Part shown: piece after piece, positions 49,985 to 61,349 of the stretch | Layout: each line of letters begins with the position of its first letter | How positions within the stretch are numbered: position 1 is the first letter of the stretch | Assembly: GCA_030407085.1 (NCBI GenBank) | Contig: CM059584.1 | Span: 103,539,001-103,603,000, forward strand | Direction of reading: 5' to 3' | Length of the DNA: 64,000 nucleotides | Source of the DNA: Trichopria drosophilae | Lineage: Eukaryota; Arthropoda; Insecta; Hymenoptera; Diapriidae | Notes under the pieces: model-generated | Seen by the model: the letters and a program-made list of their open reading frames with translations, nothing else | Database searches by the model: none | What the model was told of the DNA's origin: nothing | Program-made: the position numbers and the translations under genes

Positions 49985-52900
49985 TCAGTCCGATTCTTCC
50001 GTTGGTAATTTGCAGAGCTTATGTATAGGACGCACTACCTCGGTATCCGCTAGCTTCACCTTGCACACACGCACCAACCCATCTCTTCCCGGTAAGCACT
50101 CCATAACGCGTCCTAAACGCCAGTGGGTTGGAGGCGTATCGCGATGCACGAGGACAATATCTCCTGCTTTAAGAGACTTTAAGGCTGTACGCCACTTGGT
50201 GCGTGCTTGCAAGGTCACGAGATAGTCTCGTTGCCATGTACGCCAAAATTGATCGTGCATTCTTCGCACCAACTGCCATCGGGTCAAGTGATTTTCGGGT
50301 TTCTCCAGAAGTGATGGTTCGGGATATGCGAGCAACGGCCGGCCGATTAAAAAATGGCCTGGAGTCAATACCGCCAAATCGTCCGCATTGTTGTCTAATG
50401 GGGTGAGAGGCCTGGAGTTCAGACAGGCTTCTATTTGACAGAGAAGGGTCGTGAACTCCTCCACCGTCAGGGTATGAGAGGATATAATGCGCCGGAGATG
50501 GTGTTTCACGGACTTCACCCCGGACTCCCAGATACCTCCAAAATGGGGCGAGTAGGGAGGAATGAAGCGCCAAGAAACACCTTCTGAGGCTAAAAACGCG
50601 TTCCAAGAAGCATCCTTCAACAGAGCGAGAAAGGCCAAGCGGATTTCCTTTTCTGCACCCTGAAAATTTTTGCCGTTGTCGCTGAGTACTTGAGAAGGCG
50701 TGCCACGTCGAGCACAAAAACGACGGAAGGCTGCCATAAATGCCGACGTAGAATAGTCCATGACTAATTCAAGGTGGACCGCTTTCACTCGTAGACAGAC
50801 GAACAAGGCCAACCAGGCTTTATGGGCATGGTGCCCTCTTCCGCTAAGCTTACGCACTAAAAAGGGTCCGGCGTAATCCAATCCAATTGAAGTAAAGGGT
50901 GGAGCCACAGTTACGCGAAGTGACGGCAACGGCGCCATCTTTTGTTCGGACAATTGGGCACGATATCTAGTGCATGTGACGCAACGAGCAATCACGGAAC
51001 GCACTAAATTGCGGGCACGCAAAATCCAATATTGTTCCTGCAAAACGCGAAGCATAAGTAGTGGTCCCCCATGCAATGTGCGTAAATGAACATGCCGAAT
51101 AAGAAGCCTTGTTATAGGATGATCCGCTAGAATAATAGGTTGACGAAACGATTCGCGCATCATTGAGCGTTGGAGTCGTCCACCGACGCGCAATAATGCA
51201 TCTGCTCCTAAGAAGGGATCTAACGATCGAACTCTACTTCTGCGAGGAAGAACGTCATGGCGCTGCAATTGAGCTAATTCTTCTGCCAATACTCTCTGCT
51301 GAATGTATCGGCACCAAAAATCGCGTGCTTGAGTGATATACTTCACATCAAATAAAGGAAGAAACCTTTCCTTATGTCTAACGACATCGATAAATTGGAA
51401 TAAAAGTGACGTTATGCGAATGAGCCTACCCCAATCTGAGTAGCGAAGTGAAAAATCCCATTCCTCGAAGGTAGCCAAATGGACAATGGGATCACGTTTT
51501 TCTTCCAAATTAACATCATCTCTTGGAGCGGGTGAAACACTAGGCCAAGATGATTCTTGTCCACTCAACCACTCAGGCCCATGCCACCATAATGACGAAT
51601 TCGCCAAATCTGATGTGGAACACCCACGAGAACCCAGATCTGCTGGGTTATCCTGGGAAGGTACATGCCTCCAATGCTTCGCGGGTAGCGATTCTTGAAT
51701 CGCAGCGACGCGGTTGGCGACGAAAACCTTTCAACGGGATGGACAGCCAGCAATCCAATGCAAGGTGACGGACGAATCTGACCATGCAAAAACGGGCAAA
51801 TCAGATAACTCGAGCGCATCTATTGTCCACCTCAGCAGTCGCGTCAAAAGTTCAGCTGCACATAATTCTAGCCGTGGAATAGAAACGTATTTTTTCGGAG
51901 CGACCCGAGTTTTTGAGGCTAAAAGATGGACATAGACATTTGAAGCATTGACAGTTCGCACGTATACCGTCGCTGCGTACGCACGCTCAGAAGCGTCACA
52001 GAAGCCATGGATTTGCATAGAAGTCGAGGGAGTTACATTTATCCAACGAGCGATGCGTAACTTATTGAGGTGCTTAAGATCAGTGCAATAAGCTTGCCAA
52101 TGTTGAACAAATTTGTCAGGCAATGGACTGTCCCAATCTAAATTCAACGCCCAGAGTTGCTGCATTAATAGTTTCGCAACAATAACGATTGGTGCTACGA
52201 GGCCGAGGGGGTCATACAATCGTGCAATATGTGATAATACAGTTCTCTTGGAGAGAACTTTAAGCGGACTCGTATGTACCTCAAAATGGAAACAATCTGC
52301 GACAGGGGACCAGGATAAGCCTAAGATGCGGATATTTTAATCTTCTTGGAGTGGCTTTAGTGCCACAGTTTCGCAATCAGAAGGAGGTAAACCAAGTAAT
52401 AAAGATGGGTCATTGGAAGTCCATTTACGCAAAGGTAGGCAGCCCGCTTGCATTAAGGCACGAACTTCATCTCGAATCATGAAAGCTTCGGCTTTAATGG
52501 ATGATCCAAATAGGATATCATCGACATAAATGTTTCTCTTAAGAGCAGCAGCAGCTAGAGGATAGCGGGGACCTTCATCGGATATCAATTGTTGCAAGAC
52601 GCGCAACGATAAATACGGAGCTGGAGAAGTACCGTAAGTCACCGTCATAAGTCGAAAGGGCTTAACCGGTTCTCTCTCATGAGGACGCCAATAAATCAAT
52701 TGATACCTAGTATCGTTAAAGGCCACTTTAATTTAACGAAACATTTTCGTCACGTCGGCCGTAAAAACGTACCGATGTGTACGCCAACGAAGCAAAATCG
52801 AAGGTAAATCTTCATGAAGTGTCGGACCGATATGAAGTTGTTCATTTAAGGAACATCCGTTAGACGTAGGGCAAGAAGCATTAAATACCACCCTTAATTT

Positions 52901-55189
52901 TGTGGATGTAGATGCTTCTTTAATTACAGGATGATGAGGTATAAAGCAATGCTGTTCCGTAGACATAGCTTCATAGGGGATCATGTGACCCATGGCCAAG
53001 TAAGTCAGAAGGAAGTCATGATACTCTCGCTTTAACACATCATCACGCGCCAAGCGTCTTTCAATGCGAGTGTATGCACGCATAGCGATATCTGAGGAGT
53101 GGCCCAAATTTAAAGGAGGGGGTTGCTTAAACGGCAAATGCACACAATATCGGCCGTCGACGTCACGAACCGTTGTCGAGCAAAATATTTCTTCGCACGC
53201 GCGAGCATCGGCGGAAAGTCTGTTAAATTGGGGCACCTCCTCGATACGCCAAAATTTCTCTACCGCTTTATTTAAATCAGTATTTAAAGTAACATGTAAT
53301 GAGTTAATATGCGATACGTTCGCATCGCATCTCGACCGAGTCGTACCTGATAAAATCCAACCAAAAATGGTGGATTGAGCGGTCAAGGAATTCGGTCCTT
53401 TACGAAGACCTTCTCGCAATACATCGCCATTAATGTCTGCACCAAGAATCATCATGGTAGGAATATTCGTATTCAAGTGTGAATCAGCTAATCGAAGCCC
53501 TGCGATATGATCAAGGGTACCGAAAGCAACTTGCGGTCGCGGAACATACTGTGTCAATTTTTTGATAATTAGAGCGTCGACAAATACAAATTCATCATCG
53601 GAGTATTGCGAACTCACTTTGACAGGCGCCTTCTGCCGCACTGGACTAGAAGATTGTTCACCAACTCCTGTGATAATCGCGGAGCACGAAACACGTTCAA
53701 CGCGTAGGGCTTGTGCCGCTGCCTCAGAAATAAAGGAGCACTGGGACCCTTGATCAAGCAACGCCCGCAAGTAAATAAAATTTCCATTTGGTATAGACAC
53801 TTTTACATATGCCGTCGCTAGCAACACCGCCGTATTATTATCGGACACAGGCGTCACAAAATGCGATTGTAAAGATAAGGCGTTCGAAGAATTAGGAGAA
53901 GCTAATGGAACGCCGCTTTCCTGACGTTCATTGCGCAACGTGACTGACGACGTGAGTGCCTCATGCAATAATACGTGGTGTTTTCTGCGACACACGGTAC
54001 AACCATTTTTGACCCTACAACGATCTGGATAATGACCAATTCGTAAACAATTATAACAAACTTTATGACCACGTAAAGACTTTAAGCGGTCACAAGACGG
54101 TAATTCCTTGAATGTTTGACATTGCGTCAGGGCATGACTCAAATTGCAAATATGACAGACTGGCTCTTGAGCAGCCGAAACATGAGATGAAAGACGCGAT
54201 GAATTTGATACGGTCGATTTACTAACGGGTAGCTTGCAGGTATTATAAAAGGTCGGCGCTCTAAGTTCGGAAATGCTCAATGACTGACAACGTAAAATTA
54301 AAAATTTTTCTAAATCCGAAAATTTCGGAAAGTCAGTCGTTGACACGGCTTGACCCTCCCATTCTCGACGTGTAACACCATCTAATTTTAAAACTGTCAT
54401 TACGACAATCAGTGTGCTCCACTCATCGACAGGCTGTTTCAGTCTTTTTAGAGAAGCTAAAATTGCCCGTGTTTGGTCTACGAGCGCGCGAAGAGAATGA
54501 GGCTTATTGGAAGCAACGGAAGGTAAATTAAGCAATTGCGACACGAGAGAAAAAACTAACACGTGATCATTAGAGTACCGATCTTTTAACATGACCCAAG
54601 CTTCTAAAAAACTATCATCCGCGATAGGAATATCCTTTATTAAATTTAATGCTTCTCCCGAAACACTAGTTTTTAAGTACTGAAATTTGTGTACATTACT
54701 TATTGACGCATCATCGATGATCATACACTGAAACAAATTCCGGAAGTTCTCCCATGTTGCCAATTCTCCAGAAAAATGCGGCAACGTGATCCGCGGCAAT
54801 GTGTGTGAAATGCTATTCATCGGAGTCGTTTCAGTATTTACCGATGTCACTCCTATTGACGTAGCTGGCAGGCTGGAGGAGAGGGTGGCGAAGGTGTCCA
54901 TCATTTCCGAGTATAGTAACTCCTGATTACCGAATTCGTCTTGCGCGAAATATTCTTCCGTTTCCTGTTCGTCTGGTGACAAGATCGCTAATAGCTCCAG
55001 ATGTACCGATTTTATTTCTTGCCACAAATCCATTGCGCGATTCTGTCGTGAATGTAATAGAGGCGCATTCACGGATTCTGTCTTTAAATTACGCGAACTT
55101 GTGATCATACGTCGCAACGAAGCAAAGTTCGTTGTTTGTATCATCATAAGCTCAGAGTACGATCGAACTATGCGAGCTTTCGGTGGCAT
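49985..55189 (-). pseudogene. BEL/Pao gag-pol polyprotein with three in-frame stops
   Basis: One continuous minus-strand frame of 1,735 codons from ATG at 55187-55189 (MPPKARIVRSYSEL). An open frame extends upstream to 55342 over leader repeats, but this start is preferred because the extension is repeat-derived. Gag: DUF1759-like region at residues 131-210 (LPRITLPHFSGEL) and zinc knuckles at 345-410 (CHIC.., CYNCLRIGHYPDRC, CTVC..H). Retropepsin LLDQGS with Asp 479. RT with TAD near 812 and YVDD at 888-891. RNase H-like HGFCDASERAYAA, AWSDSS. Integrase zinc region (HVHLRTLHGG..CVTC) and core with all three acidic residues (GLDYAGP, SDNGKNF, GGIWESG). DUF5641 end. No env. Stops at 52733-52735 (codon 819, inside RT), 52337-52339 (951) and 51731-51733 (1153) block full-length protein; there is no frameshift. 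Protein up to codon 818 (Gag and protease) could still be made. Confidence 0.95.
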
Positions 55190-55283
55190 TATAATTATTA
55201 TGTCAGACACGCCGTAAAAAATATGCACCAATATTAAGGTGTCAAATTGCCACAATAGCAAATAAAGTAAACGACGCTTAAGA

Positions 55284-55362
55284 AATGCAAATGTCACCGA
55301 AAACTGCAAAAAAAATGTCACCGCAAAGGCAAAAAATGTCACCGCAAATGCAAAAAATGTAA
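55284..55362 (-). repeat. Leader tandem repeat of BEL element 2
   Basis: Three to four imperfect copies of a ~22-24 bp unit containing AAATGTCACCGCAAA (plus-strand view), just upstream of the gag ATG. On the coding strand it stays open and would encode repeats of AVTFF/VTFAF if translated. Function unknown. Confidence 0.7.
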
Positions 55363-55961
55363 CTAAAGTTACTATTAAAGTAACACGTACGTGTGCACTG
55401 CGTATTTACTGCACTGATTTTAGCACACCACAAAATAAATTTAAACTTAAGAAATTAAACAATCAGCTGATTCGTCACAGGGCACTACTAATTATCGATT
55501 GAGTTCGCAAACAGCCCGACTGCACAAATTCCGTATTGAGCGTTCAAGCCAAAATCGATCACGTCTCGCGAAAATCAGAGTCTACGGATATGACGTCACG
55601 AATAGACAACGCGAAGACGCTATCACGACCGCATGGCACGCACTTCGAGTCTCCTTTATATAGGAACCGACCGCGTGGCAAAATGGCGTCGCGCAATATG
55701 GCCAATGCGAGCGAGACCCTATAATATTCGATTGTCCGAAAATTTTTCCTATCACAGATAATCCAAGTGCACCTTGCTTGCTGAATCACTATGATCACCG
55801 GAAAATAACAGCTTCTAAATGAGGCACCGGAATCCTAAGCAAAGGCACAATAAGGCGAAGCCGCCAATTAAGACACCAGATTTAATTACCGAGTTCCGCT
55901 TCGAGCAGCCTAAATTTACACAATTTGTTTTTTAGTAAATTAACACTGCACCACACCAAAT

Positions 55962-55979
55962 ATCCGGCTCGAAGGACCA
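55962..55979 (-). promoter_or_regulatory. Primer-binding site, complementary to tRNA-Tyr 3' end
   Basis: Directly adjoins the 5' LTR. The coding strand reads TGGTCCTTCGAGCCGGAT; the plus strand, ATCCGGCTCGAAGGACCA, equals the 3' end of insect tRNA-Tyr plus CCA as I recall it (the acceptor stem pairs with 5' CCTTCGA). It would prime minus-strand DNA synthesis. Confidence 0.85.
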
Positions 55980-56386
55980 TGAAAAAACAGTAAAAAAACC
56001 TGTTTTCAGAAAAATTATCGAATTTGTCGTCTTCTGCAGTAAATCGCCGGTGATGTGGAAGCGACGGAAAGATCAGCGAAACCTCGCTTGTAGCTCGGTA
56101 ATGGCACCTTTTGGTCAGGATCGCAACGTTGGTTGAAAATGCCAAAAAGGAATATTTGCAGGCAAGAAATGATATTGCAACCATGTGCAGCACAACAATT
56201 CAAAGGCACTACTTTTATTCTGCTTACATCAATGGAACAAGTTTATAGTATCGAGACTCGTTGTGCACTGACTTGAACAGTGTGTCGCATAAACAAGAAC
56301 GCCTCGTTGCGCAGAAAAATACAAAATCACGCATTACAGCGTCGTTGTCGCAAATTCGCCGTCGTTCGCTTATGGTCGCGTCGACA
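55980..56386 (-). repeat. 5' LTR of BEL element 2 (407 bp)
   Basis: Pairs with 49385-49791. It would contain the promoter for the minus-strand transcript. Bounded by TG...CA and followed on the right by the duplicated ATTCG. Confidence 0.95.
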
Positions 56387-56391
56387 ATTCG
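56387..56391. repeat. Target-site duplication, right (ATTCG)
   Basis: Matches 49380-49384. Confidence 0.9.
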
Positions 56392-58855
56392 TTAAAATCG
56401 ATTCATTTAAAAAATATGTTTAACTGCCATAAGAAGAAATTTTTACTCATTAAGAAGAGTTGTTTAACAAATTATTTTATGACGTATCAATTTTTTTACG
56501 TACAATACTACTTTCTTCTTTGCAACAATGTTATTATTAGTGAAAATTAAATGCTTGGAAACGTTATACAGTTTTCCCCAACTTAGTATATAGTGAGGTC
56601 TAACTACCTTAAAATGCAACACAACAAGTTTTAAACAAAATGATTTATTACTAGTGTTATTACTATCATCATTTACTAGATATTAATAGGTAACTTAACT
56701 GCATACCTAGATATTCCACTTATTTTCTATGTCGATATCCAAGTAGATGTGGCCATAATTACGATCCAATAATATCTAATAAGGTCTGATATTTGATCTC
56801 GACAGATAAACTGAGATATAATCTGATCTGACTCCGATCTGGTCAGATCATATTTGATCAGACTTTCTTTTTATCGGGTTGCGTATTATTTCACTAAAAT
56901 ATATTGAATGGTAAAGTTTAAATTGAAAGTATATTATAACACCTATGATATTTTATAAAATTTTTCTATTCTTTATAGGAATTTTCTATGAAAATATACT
57001 CAAATAATAGATATAATTTTATATTAACATAGCTGGATGTATGTCGGGTGAGACTTAATTATTGTAGCAATATTTGCTCCCATAATTTTTTTGGGTAAAT
57101 GAAATTAATGATCTTCAAAAACTTCATTGATAAAAACATCTTGATCTTAAAGGATAATAGTTTGCGTTCGTTCAACTTCATAGAAAAATTACTTGATGGT
57201 GAATGTTGATGATAACGATCATGACGAAGCTGACGATGATGATAATGATGACGATATTTAGTTTTATACAATAAACTGAACTACTGCCCAACGAGCGCAC
57301 TCTGGTCATAAAAGAGTTATTTTATTATTGTTAATTATAAATTGAGTTATTTTATGTATTAAAATTAAAGGCGAGGTACCTCTAATCAGTTGCATCATGA
57401 AAAACTGAATTATTACTAAAAAACAAAATAAAATTTGTATACAACGACACAATTATCAAAACAAAATTATTATAACGAATCTCCAAATAGAATGACAGAA
57501 TATTTATGTCCACCTGTAAGATGTCTTATTCGTTTAGTGTTTCAGGTTAAATTTGCAGAATCGCTAAATGCGGTTTCTTTCATAGTAAAGTAGCACATTA
57601 AAGTAGCTCACAATCACTCAAACGAATAATAATAATCCTGAAATGGCTTTGGGTAGATAATAGTGGACTTTAAGTTAGGTAGCGAAACGCAGACAAAGCT
57701 AGCTTAGTTTCGTGTTGTGATGTGGAACGTAGTCGTGACCAAAAGCTGTCCTGATGAATACATCATATTTCGGGGTACATTATTTAGAGTGGTACCCACG
57801 CATCCAGCTAGAATGATAATTCCTTACACTTTACATATATATATGAGTAAAAAGTAAATTTGTTCTGTTTCCCAAATTATGAGAAAATTATGACGCATAG
57901 CATTAACAACATAAACATACTGTTCTTTGTAAGTCATTTAATTTATTTAATGGTCTGATGTAATAATGCAGAATTTTAATTGCAATTAAATGCTGGTTGT
58001 ATTCTTCTAGGGAATCGTGTATGATAGAATTTACATCCATCTTCAGAAGTTCTCTACACAGAAATAAATTGCTATCCTGACGGTGTGTGTTTTATCACAG
58101 ATTAACATTATAGATTTACTTGAATAAATGCAAAATGAATTATAAGAATCGAAGAGAGTTATGGATATCAGAGTTAATAGTTCAGAATTGATTTTTAACT
58201 CCGTCGAAAAATAATCACTAAATAATGAATACCATAAATAATCATACAATATAATGACTTAAAAAACGTTAGACAATTAAATCAGGCGTATTTATATAAA
58301 ACATCATTAAATTCACTAGAACAGATGAATTTTAAAAAGTTAGAGCCTATATTATTGTACTGGGAAGTTGAGGAGACATAGTACACATATTAGATTCAAT
58401 TTATGTTTAGTTACTCATCACGATTATTTTGTTATTCTTTAATATCAACATTATTTTATTACTATTTATGAGTATTATTATTATTTTATTGTTGGTATTG
58501 ATTTCTACATCAATGAATTTTGGATTATTATTTCTTTAACAAGCAAGTTTTTCAATCCAGAAATATCATTTGTATAATTGGATTGCCTTCATCATTTTGG
58601 GAAATACTTCCTGTAATAAACTGTAAATTGCGGTGAATTAATTACTCGTAAGCTCTGTAATACATTTCATACATTTTATGTGGCCTTTCCACGGAGATTT
58701 TCATTTCTCGGTTATTGCAACCCATTCCAAATACACATTTCATTATGGCTAAAATGCACGTCAGCTAGAAATGTTTTTGTTGTGAAAAAGTTTCAATTAT
58801 TGGTAATAATGCATTGCCATGAATATTTTAAAAAGAATATATACGGTATAATTCC
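56392..58855. other. AT-rich DNA without recognised genes
   Basis: About 56755-56877 is dense in GATCTGATC-like palindromic words, probably an old TIR fragment. About 57195-57260 is a GATGAC-rich low-complexity stretch. No gene supported. Confidence 0.5.
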
Positions 58856-58861
58856 TTGTCA

Positions 58862-59000
58862 TTAAGGACGTCTAAAAGACGTCTTAAACACGCCGCAAGG
58901 ATCTTGAAGCCTATTCAAAGACGCCTTGAAGCCGACCTAAAGGCATGTTGAAGCCTACTTATGTCCCATGAATCGTAAAGGCGACGCGACGTCTTAATGA
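58862..59000. repeat. Degenerate GACGTCTT / CTTGAAGCC repeats
   Basis: GACGTCTAAAAGACGTCTT at the start, then CTTGAAGCCTA-type words three or four times at irregular spacing, and GACGTCTTAATG near the end, giving weak inverted ends. Probably an old element, perhaps related to the one at 59631. Confidence 0.45.
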
Positions 59001-59250
59001 CTAATTATTCAAGTAGACAGGACGTCCATTCCGTGTTCAGCTTTAGAGTAAAATAACAATTTTGAATTGTGTATGGAACTAAAAGTATGTTTTCATTTAA
59101 TCAACTTTCCTAGAAAACGGCTTTCAGCGCATAAAAAATAACGCTGAAAGATGTTGCCCCTTATTTAATGTAAAATACCTTTACTACTTGAGCTTACATT
59201 TAGAATTTTATTTATTTTCCCATAAAACAAAAATGTCATTATACCTTAGG

Positions 59251-59454
59251 TACACTCTAGATTTCTTAAAGTGAAATCGTGCCACTCTCTGCTAAAGGTG
59301 ACTTTTTCACTATTTCTAAAGTGGAAATTCACTTTATTAGAGTCGCATATTTCCATCCACTATTAGTAAAGTGAAATTTCCACTTTAAAAATAGTGAAAA
59401 AGTCACTTTTATCAGAAAGTGGCTCAACTTTCACTTTAAGAAATGTAGAGTGTA
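59251..59454. mobile_element. 204-bp palindromic TIR element, TACACTCTA ends
   Basis: Begins TACACTCTAGATTTCTTAAA and ends with its near inverse (TTTAAGAAATGTAGAGTGTA). TA at both ends fits a TA target duplication. The arms are built of AAAGTGAAA/TTTCACTTT words across nearly the whole length. No coding capacity. Confidence 0.85.
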
Positions 59455-59630
59455 TAAAGTCTTCTATATAAGGTCGTACTAACAATACTCTTAATTTTTT
59501 CTTCATCTTGTATTAGATCAATTAATAATATTACAACAGAAATAAAGCATTGTTAGTAACATTCAATAACGTTTCAGTATAAGTATGCGATGATTTTAAC
59601 AAAAATTAAATAATTTAAATAAATGCCCAA

Positions 59631-60321
59631 ACACCCAGACATCTTGAAGAGCTCTTTAATAAGTCTTAAAAATTTTAAGATGTCTTAAAGACATATCAGA
59701 AAGAGCTCTTAAAGTGATCTTTAAGAAGACTTATGCGTCGATTTTAAGAGCTCTACATGACCTCTTAAATATGCGGTCTCAGAAAAGAGGTCTTATATGA
59801 GACCTTTGTCATATAAAATAAATAATATAAATGAAAAGCAAATTTCTGAAAATCATAGATTCTATTTTTGTATCTTAATTATTAATTTATATAATTTTTA
59901 CCCGAGTTCCTTATTTTACCGTTTGTATAGTTATATATTGGATGGTGATTCCATAGAATGGGGATCATACAATAATAGTACAAAATTGTGATAATACTTG
60001 CTAAATATCGTAAATGCACTCATTTCGTCATTATAGTTTATAATCTATAGGTCTGTATATAATGTAAATATCGCGCGATCTCATTTTCGGATTCAACAGC
60101 CACCATGCGGTCTCAGGACGAATTACAGATCTCAACTCTGGGAATCCCTTTACTAAAACAGAGATCGTCCAGAGATCGTTCTAGGAAGTCCTAAGTAAGA
60201 CATAATTAAGAACTCCTTTAATAGATTATCATAATTCAGACCTCTTCAGGAGGTCTTTTTGGAGATATATTTCCACTGACCTCAGGACGACCTCTTTAAG
60301 AGGTATGTGCTGTATGGGTGT
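59631..60321 (+). mobile_element. TIR element copy B (691 bp), opposite to the copy at 27268
   Basis: Starts ACACCCAGACATCTTGAAGAG and ends AAGAGGTATGTGCTGTATGGGTGT, with short ACACCCA inverted termini and AGAGCTCTT/AGGTCTTA-rich subterminal arms. The interior aligns in reverse complement with 27268-27955. No coding capacity. Confidence 0.75.
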
Positions 60322-61338
60322 ATAAACATCTAAATAGTCAAAACTGAGCTATTTTCACTTTCTTATAATAAACTTTTAAAACATTTTAGTTCTCAAAATA
60401 TCTTCAATACTTATTCTTTATTATGTTGCTGCTATACATATACAACTACAAATCATTTGAGGTCATCAATCGGCAATTCGAATCATTTTAAAACTTTTGA
60501 TGTCTTGGTAATAAAATTTCTTTTTCAAATCGTGTTCCAAATGTTAACTGGACAAAAATTGTTCAAGCTCAGTTAGTGATGCAAATTTACTGCGGTTATC
60601 TGTATTTAGTACTTCAATTGTACTAAATTTTACAAGCATGAAATGCCGAGTGAAATTGGCATTCCCCATTTATTTCGTGGTGACAGTAAAGATTACTGTT
60701 ATTGCGTATAAACGAGATGAATAGTAATTGATTGTCGTTGAGTTTTAAAATAATTAATAATTAAAAATCATTGTACGCACAATTAAGTCTAAATCTGTAT
60801 GTTTCTTACATTTCAACTTTGTTTAAATTACATTTTCCAATAAAACCTTCAATAAGTAAGTACTAATAAAATGTATTCAAAAAACGTAATAGTGTTGCTA
60901 ATTATACGTACACAGTTATTAACTGCATATTCTTACTGAAGTCATTAGTAGATACTGATTCGATATTCGCTCAATGGTGCAAACCGTTCCACTGTTTCAA
61001 TCGGAGGGGCGGATGTTTTATTATTATATTCCTATTATGTTATGCGATCCTAGTTTTTATATGTTTCAGTTTTTAAAACAAAAATTTAGATTAAAAAAGC
61101 AACGTATTGCAATAGAAATTGGTATGGACAAACAATAAAATAACTGATTAGTTAGCAACTAAATTTGTATATCAACTAATTGGTTCATAATCAGTTTATT
61201 TCTTAATGATACTGCCTCATAAACCAAACGGAACATTATGACTTGAAATGTTACAACAATATTTTGTAATTAAATTAAAATAAGGTTTCTATAGTAACGA
61301 AAGGTAAAGTTTAATGTTAATATCAGATGGTGATGATC
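60322..61338. other. AT-rich DNA without recognised genes
   Basis: No gene or defined repeat seen. Confidence 0.5.
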
Positions 61339-61349
61339 TTATAGAGAAC
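61339..61349. repeat. Left copy of 11-bp flanking duplication (TTATAGAGAAC)
   Basis: Identical to 62835-62845. Two bases separate it from the CCCTGG terminus. Confidence 0.8.

Larger units (their letters stand above)
49380..56391 (-). mobile_element. Complete BEL/Pao LTR retrotransposon (element 2)
   Basis: A 7,002-bp element (49385-56386) with all cis parts: two 407-bp LTRs, a tRNA-Tyr primer-binding site next to the 5' LTR, a ~790-bp leader, a single gag-pol frame, a purine tract and ATTCG duplications outside. Its LTRs and proteins differ clearly from element 1, so two families are present. The LTRs show recent insertion, yet pol carries three stops, so the copy is not autonomous. Confidence 0.95.

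Noticed and set aside
52337..52735. Programmed stop-codon readthrough in the BEL polyprotein
   Set aside because: There are three stops at scattered sites inside conserved enzyme regions, not at a Gag/Pol boundary, so ordinary nonsense mutation is simpler.
27268..60321. One large transposon bounded by the two ~690-bp copies
   Set aside because: Each copy has its own inverted ends, and the 32 kb between holds unrelated independent insertions.
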